Source: Lutjanus erythropterus
Lineage: Eukaryota > Chordata > Actinopteri > Lutjaniformes > Lutjanidae
Direction of reading: 5' to 3'
Assembly (NCBI GenBank): GCA_020091685.1
Contig: CM034606.1
Location: forward strand, 36,218,374-36,282,373
Length of the DNA stretch: 64,000 nt
In this document: in pieces, positions 33,901-48,900 of the stretch
Layout of the letters: the number at the start of each line of letters is the position of its first letter
Numbering within the stretch: the stretch's first letter is position 1
Notes under the pieces: generated by a model
The model's database searches: none
Told to the model about the DNA's origin: nothing
The model's input: only the letters and a program-made list of their open reading frames with translations
Translations under genes and position numbers: made by a program

Positions 33901-36900
33901 CATTAAACAGCACAACTGAATTATGGCTCACTGTTATCTGCAGTACTGTTTTAGTCCAGACTCAGCACATTTGTTACAGATGGGATAAAAATCCTGTAGA
34001 TGTGAAGAGCTGATTCTTTATCATGTTCATATGAATGCAGTTCAGAGATGGAATAAAAATGGAAGAACATTTCTGCTGGCTATACAGAAGCCAGAAAATA
34101 AAGACAATCTTGTAACTTTAGCTGATTAACATGGTGGACAGTTTGAGCTGGTTGTGAAACTCTATGAGGCTGTATAGCAGTGTTTTGAGCTAAATGCTCT
34201 GATCATCAACTTACAGTTTTGCAAAATTGCTAAAACATTAAAGCCCATTCTCTGAACCAAATGCTCAGATCCTGAACCCAGTTATTGAATTGTTTACTTT
34301 CTGGCAAAACTTACACATCTTTACTTGCTGAACACATTTTACACTGTGATGCCCTTCTGCAAGATGTTGAACACAGGCAGCAAGCTGAACACAAGTCCAA
34401 CACAACTGTCATCATTTACACACAACAACTCAAAATTCTTCACACTTGTTTCTATTGATGTGAATTACAGTTTTCCACAATTGTTTACACACTAAAATTG
34501 GAAATTTAAATGCAGCCACTGAAATCTGAAACTCATGTATTGAATCCTAAACCAAGCCTGCAACACTGCAGCACAATTTCTGCACAACACTCAGAACACT
34601 GCACACAGTTCTCTACAGAGGAACAACATTCAGAATTACAGTAAAATCTCTTGTGTTCATTTGGAGCGCAGTGTCAATCACCTTGCCAAGCTTTATTTAG
34701 CTGTATTTACCACCAGTAACCAGCGTTTCATACAGTAAATGTCTGCATGGTCTGTGGCTGAAACCCATAAACCAGGAAAACTTTCTCCAGGTGACTTGGC
34801 CTGCAGTGAGAGGCTGTGACTTTTGTCAAGTCTTCATCTGGAACAGAGAGTTTTCACCTTGTTGTCTTGCAGGGAGAATGTTGCTTGTGATGTAGATGAC
34901 GTCCTCTGAGCTGACCCAGTACAAAGACGAGATACTGAGGCATAATGAAACCCTCATCTGTATTACTGTGTTACTTGAAGTACGTACAGTGTACAATATG
35001 TTCTGTACTAAGCTGTGAATATGCATTTTACATATATATTTGAAAATTCATAAAATATTTAAACACATTCAAATGTTTTCCTGTTGCTACATGCTACAGG
35101 TGACAGACGCTGAACACAACACACTCTGTGTTTTCCATTTAGTGTCAATGTAGTGTGTAATAACTGCTCAGCAGTGTTTCTGGCTGTGTGTACAATCTGG
35201 AAACACTGTTTGATTTTACCAGAAGAGTCAGAGGTTTGGTGAATGTAGTTTAAATATTTGTGTTTAGAGTTTTGAGAAAATGGTGAAAGGTTTTAAGAAA
35301 GCAATTAGCAATTGTGAAACTGTAACATAGTGATGCTCAACAATTTGTGTTCACCGTCTCAGTTTCAATTTGTTAGCATGCTAAAATTTGCTAAGTAGCA
35401 TTAAACATAAAGTACAGGTGAGGCTGATGGGCCTGCCGGTAGTGTTCATGTAATTGATAATGGACCAAAACACTGGACACATGAAGTTTTGATCTACTGG
35501 TGGCACTACAGGAAAAGTCAGAGGATCACTACAGTCATCAGGTTTCATCCTCTGAGGATCATGAATGTCTGCACCAAATGTAATGGCAACCCATCCAATA
35601 GTTGTTGAGATATTTCAGTCTGGACCAAAGTGGTGGACTGACTGACATCAGCACATCCTCAGCTCAGTGTTAGCCTGGATGAAGACAATATTCCTGCCAG
35701 AGGTTTGAAGGGCCAGTATGCTCAGTTAGAACTGCTTGTCAGATGGTCGAATAGTTTCAGTCCACCCCCCACACCCCCCCACAACCCCCACATCCAACAT
35801 CTGATGATCCAACATTAACACACACTTCATGCTGTGACTGTGAGCCATAGAGCTACTTAGAGCTATAGAGAGAAGTTCAAAACTTTTTTCACCTCCGCAC
35901 AGCTGGCCAGAGTTCCACAATAACAATGGCCTGATGGCCTGTGGCCACAAAAAGTGACTCTGTGGCCACCAAATATTCGATGTATGTTGCCCCCTGTTGC
36001 CACCAAGTTTTATTTCCAAACTGTGAGCCTTCACAAAAACACACAAACATTTCAAAAACTTCTGATTGTTTTGCACCTTTTAGTTCAACGTCACCTTTTA
36101 GTGAACAGTACTCTAGAGCTGTAACAATTATTTGAAAAATTTATTATTTATCAATTATTCAATTGATCATCATTTTGATAATTGATCATCTGGTTAGAGT
36201 AATTCTTGAAGAAAAAAGTACAAATGATCTGATTCCAACTTCTTAAATGTGAATATTACCTGGTTTCTTTACTCCTTTATGAGATTAAATTGAATATCTT
36301 TGGGTTGCTGGTAAAACAGGACATTTGAGGACGTCATCCTTCACTTTGGGAAACACTGATCTACATTTGTCCCTATTTTTTGCCTATGAAAATAATAATT
36401 AGTTCCAGCCCTATAGCATTAATCACTGGCTAGCTACAGACATGTCGGGGCTACTGAAGTCTGGCTTTACTAAGCCTCCTCTAACTGCTAACATGATACA
36501 GAAAAACAATGAAAATTTTGGACTGAATGGAAGCAGGAGTTTGAGTTACTAGAATCTGACACAACTAAGAACATAATGTTCTGTGGTGTGTGCCACCAGT
36601 TTCCTCAACTAGCCAAGAAGAAAAACTACATCACCATTTAATTGAAAAACAGAAGTGTCACAGTCAATAAAGGAGTTAAGTTGTGTTCAGTATTTTGTTA
36701 ATTTGCCTTTTCTTGCACAAAAATGTACTTGGCCACAAAAATAAGCCCTTTAAGCCCATGGGGCTTAACATCCCCAGCTTTGCACAGGCAGACTACAGAT
36801 TTATGATTGGACACTACCAATTTAGGAATCTTTGCAGCCTGGACGGACCAATCAGCATGCGAGGAGTGCAGACCTTTAAATGCACTCAGAAAGTGATTTT

Positions 36901-39900
36901 GACAGACATATGAAGAGAGGTGTGTATGTAACCAGCAGCAGAGACAGCGAGAGCCTGGGCTGTGTATGGACCACTGACTGGCATTGATTTTTGTGTAGGC
37001 TCTTTCCCTCAGTCCTGTCTCTTGAGACCTACAAGCACGTCTCAGTGTGCCTGCTGCCGTCTCTCTGTCCAATCATAAATCCTGGAAGACTCCATACTAT
37101 CCATCTGCTTTGATCCCATGTGTGTGATTCATGTACAGTATGTGCACATGTAAGTGTGTGATAGTGTTCACGTTGGCCCCTCCCAGGGCTTTCAGCACCA
37201 TCAGACAGACGGAGTGTTTCCAGTCAGGCGTCAGAGGAGCCCGGGGGCCACTGAGGGCTTCAGTTTCAGCCATATAAATATGTTTTAATGTCCCTGACTG
37301 TGGGGTTATGAAAATCCACACAGACATGCGGCAGAGCCATTAAAATCTAGACTCCATGTTGGTCCCACAAGTCAGTTGTTAGAGGATCTAATGGCTGGAA
37401 GTGAAGTTATATCACCATTAATATCTTCTCTGTCAGCACTAACACTGAGGTCCATACTGTGTCCTTTATTCAAGGCAGGAGGTTAAGAAATAAACCCATG
37501 TTTTATAGTCACTGATGGTGGGCGTTGCTTTTTAAAGGGACAGCTCACCCCAAAATCAAAAGTACATATTTTTCCTTTGACCTGTAGTGCTATTTATCCA
37601 TCTGTACTGTTTTGGTGTGTCTTCTCTCCAGTGTAACTAGAAGTTCACAAAAAATACATTTAAAAAACTCAACAGCAATGTCTCTTTTAAGAAGAATCCA
37701 TCTGATAGAGAGAAACTGTAGAGACTGTTTTTTGAGTTTCAAATGTATTTTTTGTGCTTTGAGAATCACAAGCTGAGTGCCATTTAGTTCCATTATATTG
37801 GACACAAGGCCAATATCTCCCAAACTCTGCAACTCACACCAAAACTATCTAAACTCATAAACAACACTACAGGCCAGGGGAAAAATATGCATGTTTTTCT
37901 TTAAAATGTTACTTTAAATTAATCTCTCCACCAATTCTGGTATCCAGGAGCCATTTTTTACCAAGTCTTTTTTTATTTTATTTTAATGTGAAACGAGTGC
38001 ACTGACTTACTTACTTAGTAAAGTAGTGCAAACATCCCTTTTCCAAAAATACAGTGTGTATTTCGTGTTTGTTTACTGTATTTGTGGCCACACTTAACAC
38101 CCAGCCTCTGAAATAAAGGGTCCATAAAACTAGTGGAAGTGCAACTGTATTCACTGACAGTAATTAGATGAAACTTTATAGAACATGTCAGATACTTAAA
38201 CTGTACTGTGAATAACAGTAAATGTTTTGCATGTTATTTGAAGAACATTTTCTATAGGCAACAATCAAGTGAGAATCTTGCTTAATCTGAACCTGAAACG
38301 GTTTTAGGCAGAGTGAGAGGGATGTACTGAAACAATCTATATTTCAACAGAAGTGCTGTGCATTTGCATAAACTTGACAAAAACACAGTTTTTCTTTGTT
38401 GATTGTGTTGATTTCAACTTTGGACAGAGCCAAGCTAGCTGTCTCCCCTTGCACCTAGTCTTTATGCTAAGATAGGCTAACCACCTGCTGACTCTAGTTT
38501 GTTAACAGCTACAAAAATATACAAGAAGCAGGTCACCTTTAAAGAGAAAATTCATCCCTTTCCATGTGGATGTCCTAGCTATAGGCTGGGTTGGTGATGA
38601 CACGCAAACATGCCGTGGGCATTAGAAGCTTGCCTTGCAATGCATCCTGGTACATGTAGGCACTGCCAACACAAGAGAACTCAGCGTTCTTGATCAATAT
38701 TGCAGCACTGAGGAATTTATTGCTTCATTTGACTTAATTTAACATCTTCACTGACTGGATGTCCACATGAAACAGCTAATTAAATAAATCAAATATACGA
38801 GAAACATGGTATTTTTATATCTTGCGAGTCCTCTTTGAGATCCAGACAAAGAGCTGAATGTTGTGTTTATACTCACTTGCTCTTGCGCAGGGCGTGTTCC
38901 ACACTGTGACCCCTGAACTTCTTGTAGTAGTCGATGAAGGAGAAGGGCAGGTTGATGTTGAGTGGGTTGGTTCTGTCAGGGGCTGCTGCCCTCTTCCGAG
39001 ACTCAAACGCAATCATCAGGTCCACCCAGGCAGCCGGCCTCTTGATCTTAAACTGGTCAATGAAATCCTGGCCGAAGATCTTACACAGCAGCTTCTCAAA
39101 CTCATAGTCAATTCCAAGAGAGCCATAGGGACCACCTGGGAACACAGTCCCTTATTATTATATCCCCCCTATTGTGAATCAGATTAAAATCGCAGAGAAT
39201 AAACAGAACGAAGAAATGTTATATGTCCTTTTACCAGAGGCCTTGTAGAGCTCCTTCAGATGTCCCTCTGGAAGACGGATCTGATGGACAGTCAGGTCCA
39301 CTGTTCCTCCACCACAGTCCACCACCACGTAGCGGTCACCTGCACAGAGAGCACACACAAATGGAACATGCAGACGTGCCGCTGCTGCCTCTTCACCACG
39401 ACTCTGCTGATTTTAGAAACATTCTCGAGGGAAGCTTGACTCCTTGTGAGTCTTCAGCATCTTGAAGCAGAGAGTCAGAGAGTCCTGCTGACCTACATCT
39501 CTGCAGCTGTGGTGTCAGCAGCACAGCGGAGAGGTGATGAAAGAAGAGTGGGAGTCAGGATCAGCTTTGGCAAAGACAAGATGGTGGACGGCGGCTGACA
39601 GATGATTCACAAATGAAACACATTCAGCGTCACATCTGAAGCATTTCTTTAGAACTCCATGTTGCAGGAGGTGTGAGTGTGTGTGTGTGTGTGTGTGGGT
39701 GTGCAACTGAATGTGGGTCTGCTGTATTAATGGCTACCCATTCTATTTGCGTTTTACTCGAATAAAATCTCTCTGAGTTAGTCATTCAAAATCCAAATGT
39801 CACAAACCATGTTGGTTCACACTGTGTATTTATTTCTGTATTCATTCTTAGTGCAACTTGAGTTTGGCCATAATTTCTATGAGTTATGATAACACTGTGC

Positions 39901-42900
39901 TCACTGAGTTAATTACTGAGATGTGAAAGCATGATGACATCACTACAGTGAAGTCAAACAGGGCATCAAAGAAGCAATGAGACAATCAGACCGGCAGTAA
40001 ACAGTTGAATCACATCACTGCAATGTTGCTAATAATCCTCCATCACACAGGAGAGTGAACATCAGTCTGTAGACTGTGTTGGATGTTTACAACAGACAGT
40101 TTGTGTGGAATTTTTACTGTTTAGCCACATTCTCTCCTCTGAGTATGTCTGATCTAAGCTTGGAGGTTGTTTACAACCTGATTATCAGTTTCTTCACCTG
40201 TCTGACCTATTTTTAGCAATGTTGCCGTGTTCCCAGAAATTACATAAGTGAGGACAATGTTATTATAACGGACAGAAGCAGCAGCAAGCTCTTAGGAAAA
40301 CAGAACCCAAGTCCCAAGAACTGTAGTTTTCCTTCTCAACTAAACTTAAAGGGGCAGTTTGGATTATTTGAAGTGTGGCTGTATGAGGTACTTATCCATA
40401 GCCACTGAATTAGCTACAGTAGATGTAGGTCGATGAGCCCCCAGTTTGGAGAATCCAAACTCCACAGGCAAAAACAGTAACTTTACCATACCTTGGTCTA
40501 TCACTGCCTCAATTTTTTTGTGTTATTGCGTGACTTCAATGAATACAAGTGAACCATTTAAAACAGAAGTAACACAATGACATGAACAAGCTAACAAATG
40601 GAGGCAGTGGTAGACCAGAGCACTGTACAGTGAAGTGAGATTAATGTGTGCAAGGCATGTTGAATCTAAAATCAGAGTTTTCAGTGTCATGAAGGTGTCT
40701 CTCTTTTAACCTGGCTAGATCGCCATGGCAACTGATGCTGAACTCATAACCTGGTCCAGAGTTTCAGATGAAATCAGCTGTAAAAAGCCTGACTCTTTAG
40801 CTAAGTCTTTTCCTGATGATGTTCTTAATGAGTGATATAGATTCTCAGCTGAGGCAAACATGCTGAGCTGTCAGTGATGTCACCAAAAGAAGCTGTGTGA
40901 TGTAATTACAGCAACACAAACTGTTGCAAACTGGCAAAACTGTGTATTGCCAAAGGAACTCGGTGATATTTTCCAGGTTGCTTCAGGTCATATTAACACT
41001 TTAAATTTTACACAGTGGATCATCCATACACTAAAAGAATAATGAAGCAGCTCCACGTGCTTTGAATTATATTTTTAAGCTCAATTCTGATGTGCTGCCA
41101 AGTCCATTTTGCACTGCTGATACTGCAGCTCAGAGCACTCATTAGAAAATTGATTAATCTATCCTATTTATCACAGAAAATGGCACGCAAGTTGATAACC
41201 ATTGTTGTGATACCTGTTACCTCTGACCTCTTACCTCTTTAGGTTTTTGTCAAGCCAGTTCATACAAAGAAAGCCTGATTGTGTTGAGCTTGCTTTGTGG
41301 TAGAGCCCTCAACAACACCTGTGTTCTGCATGATAAAATGACTGTTTTCACCAATGGTGTTTGGATGAGCGAGAGAGTGATATTTAGCTAATATAATGGC
41401 AGTTTCCAGTCAGAAAAGTTTGTCTGACACCAAGGTAAAGTGGTAAAAGTACATTGCTTAGCTTCCTACACTGGTTCTCCTGCTGTTTCTCCAAACTGGG
41501 GTCATGTTGACCTCCATCTACTGAAGGTAATACACTGACTGTGGAGAAGAACCTCATATAACCACACTTCTGATAATCCAAACTGAAGTTGAAGGTAAAG
41601 CAGAGACATGCATGGCCTCATGCTGAATTTTAGCTAAAAGAAACTGTTTGGTACAACTTAATGATTATCAAGCAATAAAATAAGGCATGAAGAATATGTT
41701 GAACAAAAGACAAAATATAATAATACATGTTATTTTTTAGAAATTATAACATCTGATGCCTTTCTGTAAGTATAGCATTTTCTACTAGATTGTTAAAGTG
41801 CCCCAGTAACCCAGCATGCTCTGTCTAACAATATCTAAAGTTAGGACCTAATATGACAGGTTGGCAGCACAGGAAACAGCAAGAGCATTTACCGTAGCGG
41901 AATAGTGAAAGGCAATAAGATAAGAGATGAGTAAAAGAAGAGAAAGACTCTACCTTCTTCCAGCTCCGACCAAAGCTCCCCTATGACATTTTCCACCAAA
42001 AAGGTGCGGCTCTGCCGGTTGCGCCGAACATGCTCCTTGGCTGGTTGTTAACAGAAAGAGAATGTTCTGGTGAGAGTGATGAAGGCGTGAAGCTCTGCTG
42101 TGTGAAGCTGTGCGGTTCATATACAGTACAGTGGTGTGTGTGAGGCAAGCGGCAGGCTGAGGTGCACGTGTCCACACAATGAGCAAGTCTGACTCCTGTA
42201 GAATTATTCAATCTGCAATGTGTATGTTCAAGAGCAGCTGGATTTAAATGAGAAATGAATAGATCAGGTTAACACATATATGAGTATATAGCAGTATGGG
42301 ACTATCTGTCACAACAGGGTGACCAATCACGTTGCTCACACTGAGAACACGCAGTGAAAGTGACGTGTTTAGAACATCAGGAGTCCTGACAGGTGCTGCC
42401 ACTAGAAACATTCATCAAGAACCTTGTGTTTTATCAAACATTACTTTGACCGTCTAAGTCTGACTGCATGAATATGATTCTCTAAAGAAAACTATGGAAA
42501 GAAAGCAACATGACAAGAAAATCCACCTGGCAGGTTCATAATTCTACATTCATGCTCTGTGAATGGGAAGGAAAATACAAACAATTTAAGTCTGATGAGA
42601 AAAACCATCAGTTTAACAAGTAAAGGCGGTTTTGATTACAAGAACATTTTCCCAAACTTTTCCTTAACAACCACAGTCTGATACTCCTGGCTGTTTAACC
42701 TGTAGCACAGTGAGGTCATGTGACCCGAGGCTGACTGGCTAACAGCAGGAAAAGCAGGCAGAAGTTAATGTCAGAGGGACATTTCCTCCTACACAGAGGA
42801 AACAATACAGAGAAGGAAGGAGAACTCTTATTAGCTCTGCAGAGGTCATGAGAGAGGTCTGCAGTTAACATTACATCAGCCTAACATTCCAATAACATCA

Positions 42901-45900
42901 AATAAATGCACAACAGTTACCTAAGAATGACCTTCAATAAAACAGTTATTAAATTATAAAGTGTATAATGTCTCCATATCCCTAAAAAGTACAAAGTAAT
43001 ATTATCAGGACATTACTGTCTAATGGGACACATTAAATGACAGTTGTAACATTTTCAGTGAAACATATTAGTTAGATGTGGTTTCAGTGTGAACGCCCAT
43101 TAAGGGGAAGTCAAAAGGAACAATCAGCAGAAAGTTCAGAGCTGACTGTTCCATCTGAAAAAACTCTGCTGATATATGATCAAATATAGTCTTTGGGATG
43201 TCAGTCATTTTTCCACTGTTTGATACAGCTTGGCTTGACTCTACTGGCTCTTGTCTGGTTTCCACTGTGTATAGTGTCTGGTATTGTACTTTTTTTGGTA
43301 CCATCTTGGATGAGGTTCCAGCTGAACTGAAATGCTAGAAACGGTGACGTGAAAGCTTTGCAGACTACTGATTGGTCAGAGTAGTGTAGTGTGAGTGTGT
43401 GGCTGAATGAGCAGCAGAGAGTGACAGTAAATGTACAGCGCAGGTTACAGTTTGTCAGTGAATAAAGGCTGCAGCTTCTTAGACCAAAGTAAAGCCTCCA
43501 TATGTTGTTTCCCCACTGCTGGAATAGCGTTACTATGACAATCAACTCTACCTATGTTGAGACGGGATTATCTAGCCTGGCATCACATTGCCAAGGGGCT
43601 TTATCAACAGGTTCAGACCAAAATGTGTCTGTCAGTTGAGTAGCCCTACAACCAATCAGAGCAACATCAATGTATGATGTTACGAGTGACATGCAAGATG
43701 GGACGTTGAAAAAACATGGCAACCTGGTCACAAATGTTCGCCAATTACAGCTAAACAGTACACACAACTGTGTTTCTGAAAACATTCATGGAGAGAAATA
43801 GGCATTGCCTAGTCTGACAGTTTGATCTGAGTTTCGTGAGCCTGGCATTGCACTTAAAGTGTGTGACCTTTCAAATCTAGACGCTCTTCTGTCATTGAAT
43901 CAGCCCCGCCCGTATAGCTGTGATTGGTCCAGAGAGATCCAGGAGGGGTGGATATCTGTTTGAGCAGGAGAGTGACCAGACGTATCTTTCATTTTGGGAA
44001 AGTCAAAAGTAAACAGCAGAGGTAGTTTCAAAGTTTGTGTTTCTGACAACATCTGAAAAAACTCTTGATAAAATGATACATTATTAAAAAAGGACTAAAT
44101 ATGGAGATGGCTCTACTTGCTCTTATTTGTTTTTCCAGGATAGTACCTGCCTGGTACTTACTTGGTATCACCTCAGTTGAAGTTTCCAGTTAGCTAGGCC
44201 GATACTAAAAGGCTGTGTGAAAACACTGCACACTAGTGATTGGTCAGTGTCACCTCACATAGTGAGTATGTGGTAGAGTCAGTGAGAGCGAGAGAGAAAC
44301 AACAGCTTGCAGTTTCCTCTGGTTCCCTGGCAAGTTACTATCTACAGGGGAAAACAAAGTCAAGAAAAGTACCTTGTACCAAAAACGAGTCCAGTCGAGT
44401 TGTACCATGCAGTGGAAACATGCCATGTTACTCACATTTTTGTACTGTAGTAATTTAACTTATAGCACAAACTGCTGGAATAACATATAGCATTCTTTCC
44501 CCATTTTGGGCCCAGACATCCCAGTCATGCTGCCTAATGTTTAAATAAGAAAATAGCTAAAATAGAATTTTTGAGAGGAAAATAGCTTGACCTTCATAAG
44601 ACTGGACAATGACAAAACTTGGCACTTAGCTCACTGTACATGTAGCAAAGGCAGCAGGCCTTCAGGTGATGCTTAGTAAATAAGTCAGATATCAAAGTTT
44701 GAGTGGGACCACTGTGATGTTCTCTCTGTGTACCTGCCAATCAGCACCATCTGAGGTGCCAAGCAATCAGGGAGTGTTGACAGGGGCAAGACGGATTACC
44801 CAAACATAACACTGTATGGCTTAAAACTAGTCTTACGCCAAAATGACACTTAAGGCATCCACCACTATGTACCTGTGCATGTGTGGAACACATCCTCCAA
44901 GTGGACCCCAGAAAGTAGTGCAAATAGAACTACTATGCAGCTGATAATCATTCAAGTAAAATCAAAGTAGATGTCCAAGCTTGATGGGACAGAGGACATG
45001 CACAGCTGGATTTGTGAGATCACAAGATCATGGGAGAATTCATCTCATCAGTCTTCAAATGATCCATTTTGCCTGCACAAAAAGTAGTGCAGTCTCTCAG
45101 CATCCTAACAGGGACTACTGTCAGCTAAAGATGTGATTTTGACATCAGTGAGAAGTGTCCATGGAAGCTACTTGTCTCAAATAAACAATGGCGGCTCCCG
45201 AAGAAGTTAGCATATACTGTCTGGAGAGTATTTCTTAATTAACAGAAGAGCAAAGAATGGAACTGAAGGCTTCTCTCCATTAAAAGATGTTTTCACTCTT
45301 CTCCCAACTGACTTTGGCAAGAGGTTGATTTACCAACTGGCTCCATGGGTTGATCTGATTGGTTGAAGTCAGCCCATGTTAGAAGTGACAGGCAGATTGT
45401 TCTTCCAATCACTTGCCAAGTGTTTTTTGAAAATGCCTGCCTTTTTCCAAACAGTTTCTAAGGACGACTTCCCACATGGTTCTGTGTATCTTCTTCTGTG
45501 TAGAATCATCTGGCATATAAAGGTTAGTCACACCATGTTTACCACATTTAGAGCCCAAAAGTTTTAATGTCTACAGATAGAAATGTGTCACCAAACATTT
45601 GGGGTATTACTTCTCTTAGGCAGCTGTATAGGACACCATGGGAGTGAGGAAGTCAAAGATTAGCTTTCATGGAACACTTTGTGACCAAAAACTCTAATTC
45701 TATGCTTTGTCTCTCCTCAAAAATGGGAAGTGACTTTGGTCGCTGTAACAGAGAATATGTCCCACAAGATTAAGACCCATTTGCTGTTTTACAGAAATAA
45801 TTAAATTCCAACATCTCTGTCTGTTTTACAGACTGCTCTCACGCTTTACTCCATGCCTCAAGCTATGTACTGTATCTTCCAATTAGCGTGCAGTTAAAAC

Positions 45901-48900
45901 AGCTCATTACAACTCTGCAAGATAAACTAATAATATGGCATGTGGTTTAAAAAGACCCTGTAGCTGTAACTGGATGTGGAGCAGGAAGAGGAAGTATTTG
46001 CTTTCATCTTATGTACTGAAGCAAAACCAGGTCAATAGCAAACTGTACGTGTGTAAATTTTGGCCTGATGGCTGAGCTACAAGACAAGTCAAAGGATTCA
46101 TCCTCTGGGGACACTGGGACAAGATGTTATGTCAATCTGATCTGTAGTTGTTGAGAAATGTAGCTCTAGACCAAAATGCAGCTCCAATCTAAAAGCCAAT
46201 CTGTCTTTTTACAGCAGAATATATTATGTCGATTACTATACTCTAACTTTGATCTATAAAAAGTATTAACTGTAAATGAATTAATCGATAAAGCACAGTA
46301 AAGTTGTTGAATACGGTTCTGTGGACAACAAAGAGACAACAGAGCAAACCACAGTTACAAAGCCTTACTGATGAATACATCAACAAAGCAAATCAATCGA
46401 AGGACAAAGAGATGTGAAGATGTCCACTGTAGATGACGCATGTTTTTTTCTAGCTCTGAGCTAAAACAATTTGGTCTGATGACCTCAGAGACCACGAAGA
46501 AATGTGGAGGTGCAGGAGGTCGGAGCTGTAACAAGGACGCTGTAAACATCCTATAAAACCAACATGTCTCATCTGTGACACACTTGGAGCCAGTAGAGGG
46601 GACGCCAGGGAAGAGAAAAAAAATGCTCTGTATTAGCCCAGGGACCCAGGAGCTTTGGTTCCTCTGATCCTACAATTCCTAACTTCAAATTTTGTTCTTC
46701 AGCCTTAGTTCCTGGTGCCAAAAAGGCCCTGGAACTATTGAGGTGGAGCTGCAGTAATGAACAACAGATGGGTCAAAGAGAAACCTTGTAGCTGTAAAGC
46801 TTAACTCACACAACCACTGTCTCAATATGAGAGATGGACATTTGTCATTCAGTCATTGTCAACTGTTATTGTTCTTTATCTTTTTTCTTGTAAAATGACA
46901 TTTCTTGTGTTGTTTCTTCACATTGCTGAGATGCTGCTGGCTTCCTGACTTATCATTTGGTTTGGGCGACTGGACGACTATATCCTCTATTGACGATCAA
47001 TATGAATCCATCGCTGGCTGGCTTTTTTTTTTTGGCTGATTTTTGGGACAATATTTGTCATTTTATGTAGCTAAAGTAATGGTCTGCATTGTGACAGCTC
47101 TGTGCTGAGCTCTCATCCAGCGGCGCAGGACACACCCACTCAGGTGGACAATGAGTACACTGAGCTGGGTGAGGAGTGAGAGTTTAAAAAGGAAAATAAG
47201 TGTGAGAATATTTAATTTCTTGATAATTTGTGACTTCATTTTGTTTATTGGACATAGTGAACATATGTAGCGTATGTGATGTGGTGAATTCGCCACTTGT
47301 GCACATCTCCCAGTTGAACCTTGAAATTACAGGAGGAGGTTGGAGGAAGGTACGAAGATATCACCAATCACCCATGGATGGGCTGACGATGGTTGATTGG
47401 AAAATTTTAACATATCCCAACCCTAATTATCATCATTCATTTTTTACTCATTATTTGACTAATCTAACAAAATCTTCATGCTCTTCAGATGTGATGGAAA
47501 TGAAAAGAGGGATGTGCAAATTTGAGTTCCTGATGAAGTTCCTGGGGCTCCATAGTGCCTGGCAGTATTTGGTCAAAAAGGGGACATACTGTATTTCTGA
47601 TACTAATTCAAAGCCTTGCAGAATGCTGTTCCTAATGCAAAGACAGGGCCACGAAAGAGCAGGAAGAGTCTGATACTGCATGATGTTCAGTACAGTCTAT
47701 TAATTATTAAAGACATGCATTTAGACCTGAATTGTACAGTCTACAATAAAAGCCTGCTTTATAGAATTGTTCCTCCTCAACCTGCTTTATGATAAAGAGA
47801 TATACAGCATCACAAAGACTACATTTAACTTTGTGCTGTGTTCTGAAGTCCCCATTTATCACATGACGGACTAAATCAATAGAAGATCTAACACTGCAGT
47901 ATTTTGGGTCACTAAATAAATAAAAGGCATGTTGATTTAAACCTGACCCAGCTCATATATACAGCATTAATACTGGGGAGGGTCAGAGGACAATGTTCAC
48001 TGGTCAGATGTTCTCCACACAAGATTAAGGAATCTTCATTAATATGTTTAGATTATGGATGATAACAATTAAGAATTTGATCAAATCAAAAATTTTAATT
48101 GATAAACTATCAAATAAAGATCTGAAATATAACAGATTATTTTTATGAGTGTGTTCCACATGTTATTCGATATTCAAGTATATGTGTTTAATATGTAAGT
48201 CTTGATGTCTTTATATGTTTCATAGGCTGTGTAATGCTGTCAGTCAATATGGAAAATGTTGCTGTGGAAGCTTTGATTGAGGAGAAAAAATTGTATTGTT
48301 TGGTATAAGCAAAAATTGTATTTTTTTAAAATAACGATTAATTGATTGTTAATATTACCAATGATCAACTGAGGAAAGTGCTTACAATTTGCAACCCTAG
48401 TCTACATGTAAACGTGTTAATACATGTCAGTGACAGTCACATGGAGGTGCTTTTCCTTGGAAATACTTTCAAGCTCTTTAAACATGAACAAACACAATCA
48501 TGTCTGAACAGAAAAGAAAGAACAAACAAACAGAAACATTAAAAGAGACGAGCTTTCTTTTTTCATGACTGTGAGGTGACCAGTTGCATGCATGCAAGCA
48601 AATGATATATCATGGTTGTCTTTACAGACAAGAAAAGAGCTTTTTGTTTGTTTGTTTGTTTTTTTGATGGTGGTGATAAACAAAATCTTCGAAAAAAGGA
48701 AGGGGAGGTGGGTGTTTGCTGTTGCTGCTTCACATGCTGGTAAAGAACATCTGTCAGCTCAGGTTTATCTTGAAAGAGAACGAGAGAATAATGACAGTTT
48801 CTGTGTCAACCATTACATAAGACTGATATACTAAGTTTCTCCTGTTAGTACACATCATTATGGTGTAATTAGAGGTCAGCACGACTGTCAAATAGTTAAT

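Noticed and set aside
47230..47673. 147-codon + strand open frame in an hspa12a intron
   Set aside because: No recognisable domain, no splice or promoter context, and a length not remarkable for 64 kb. It could be a piece of an unnamed repeat.
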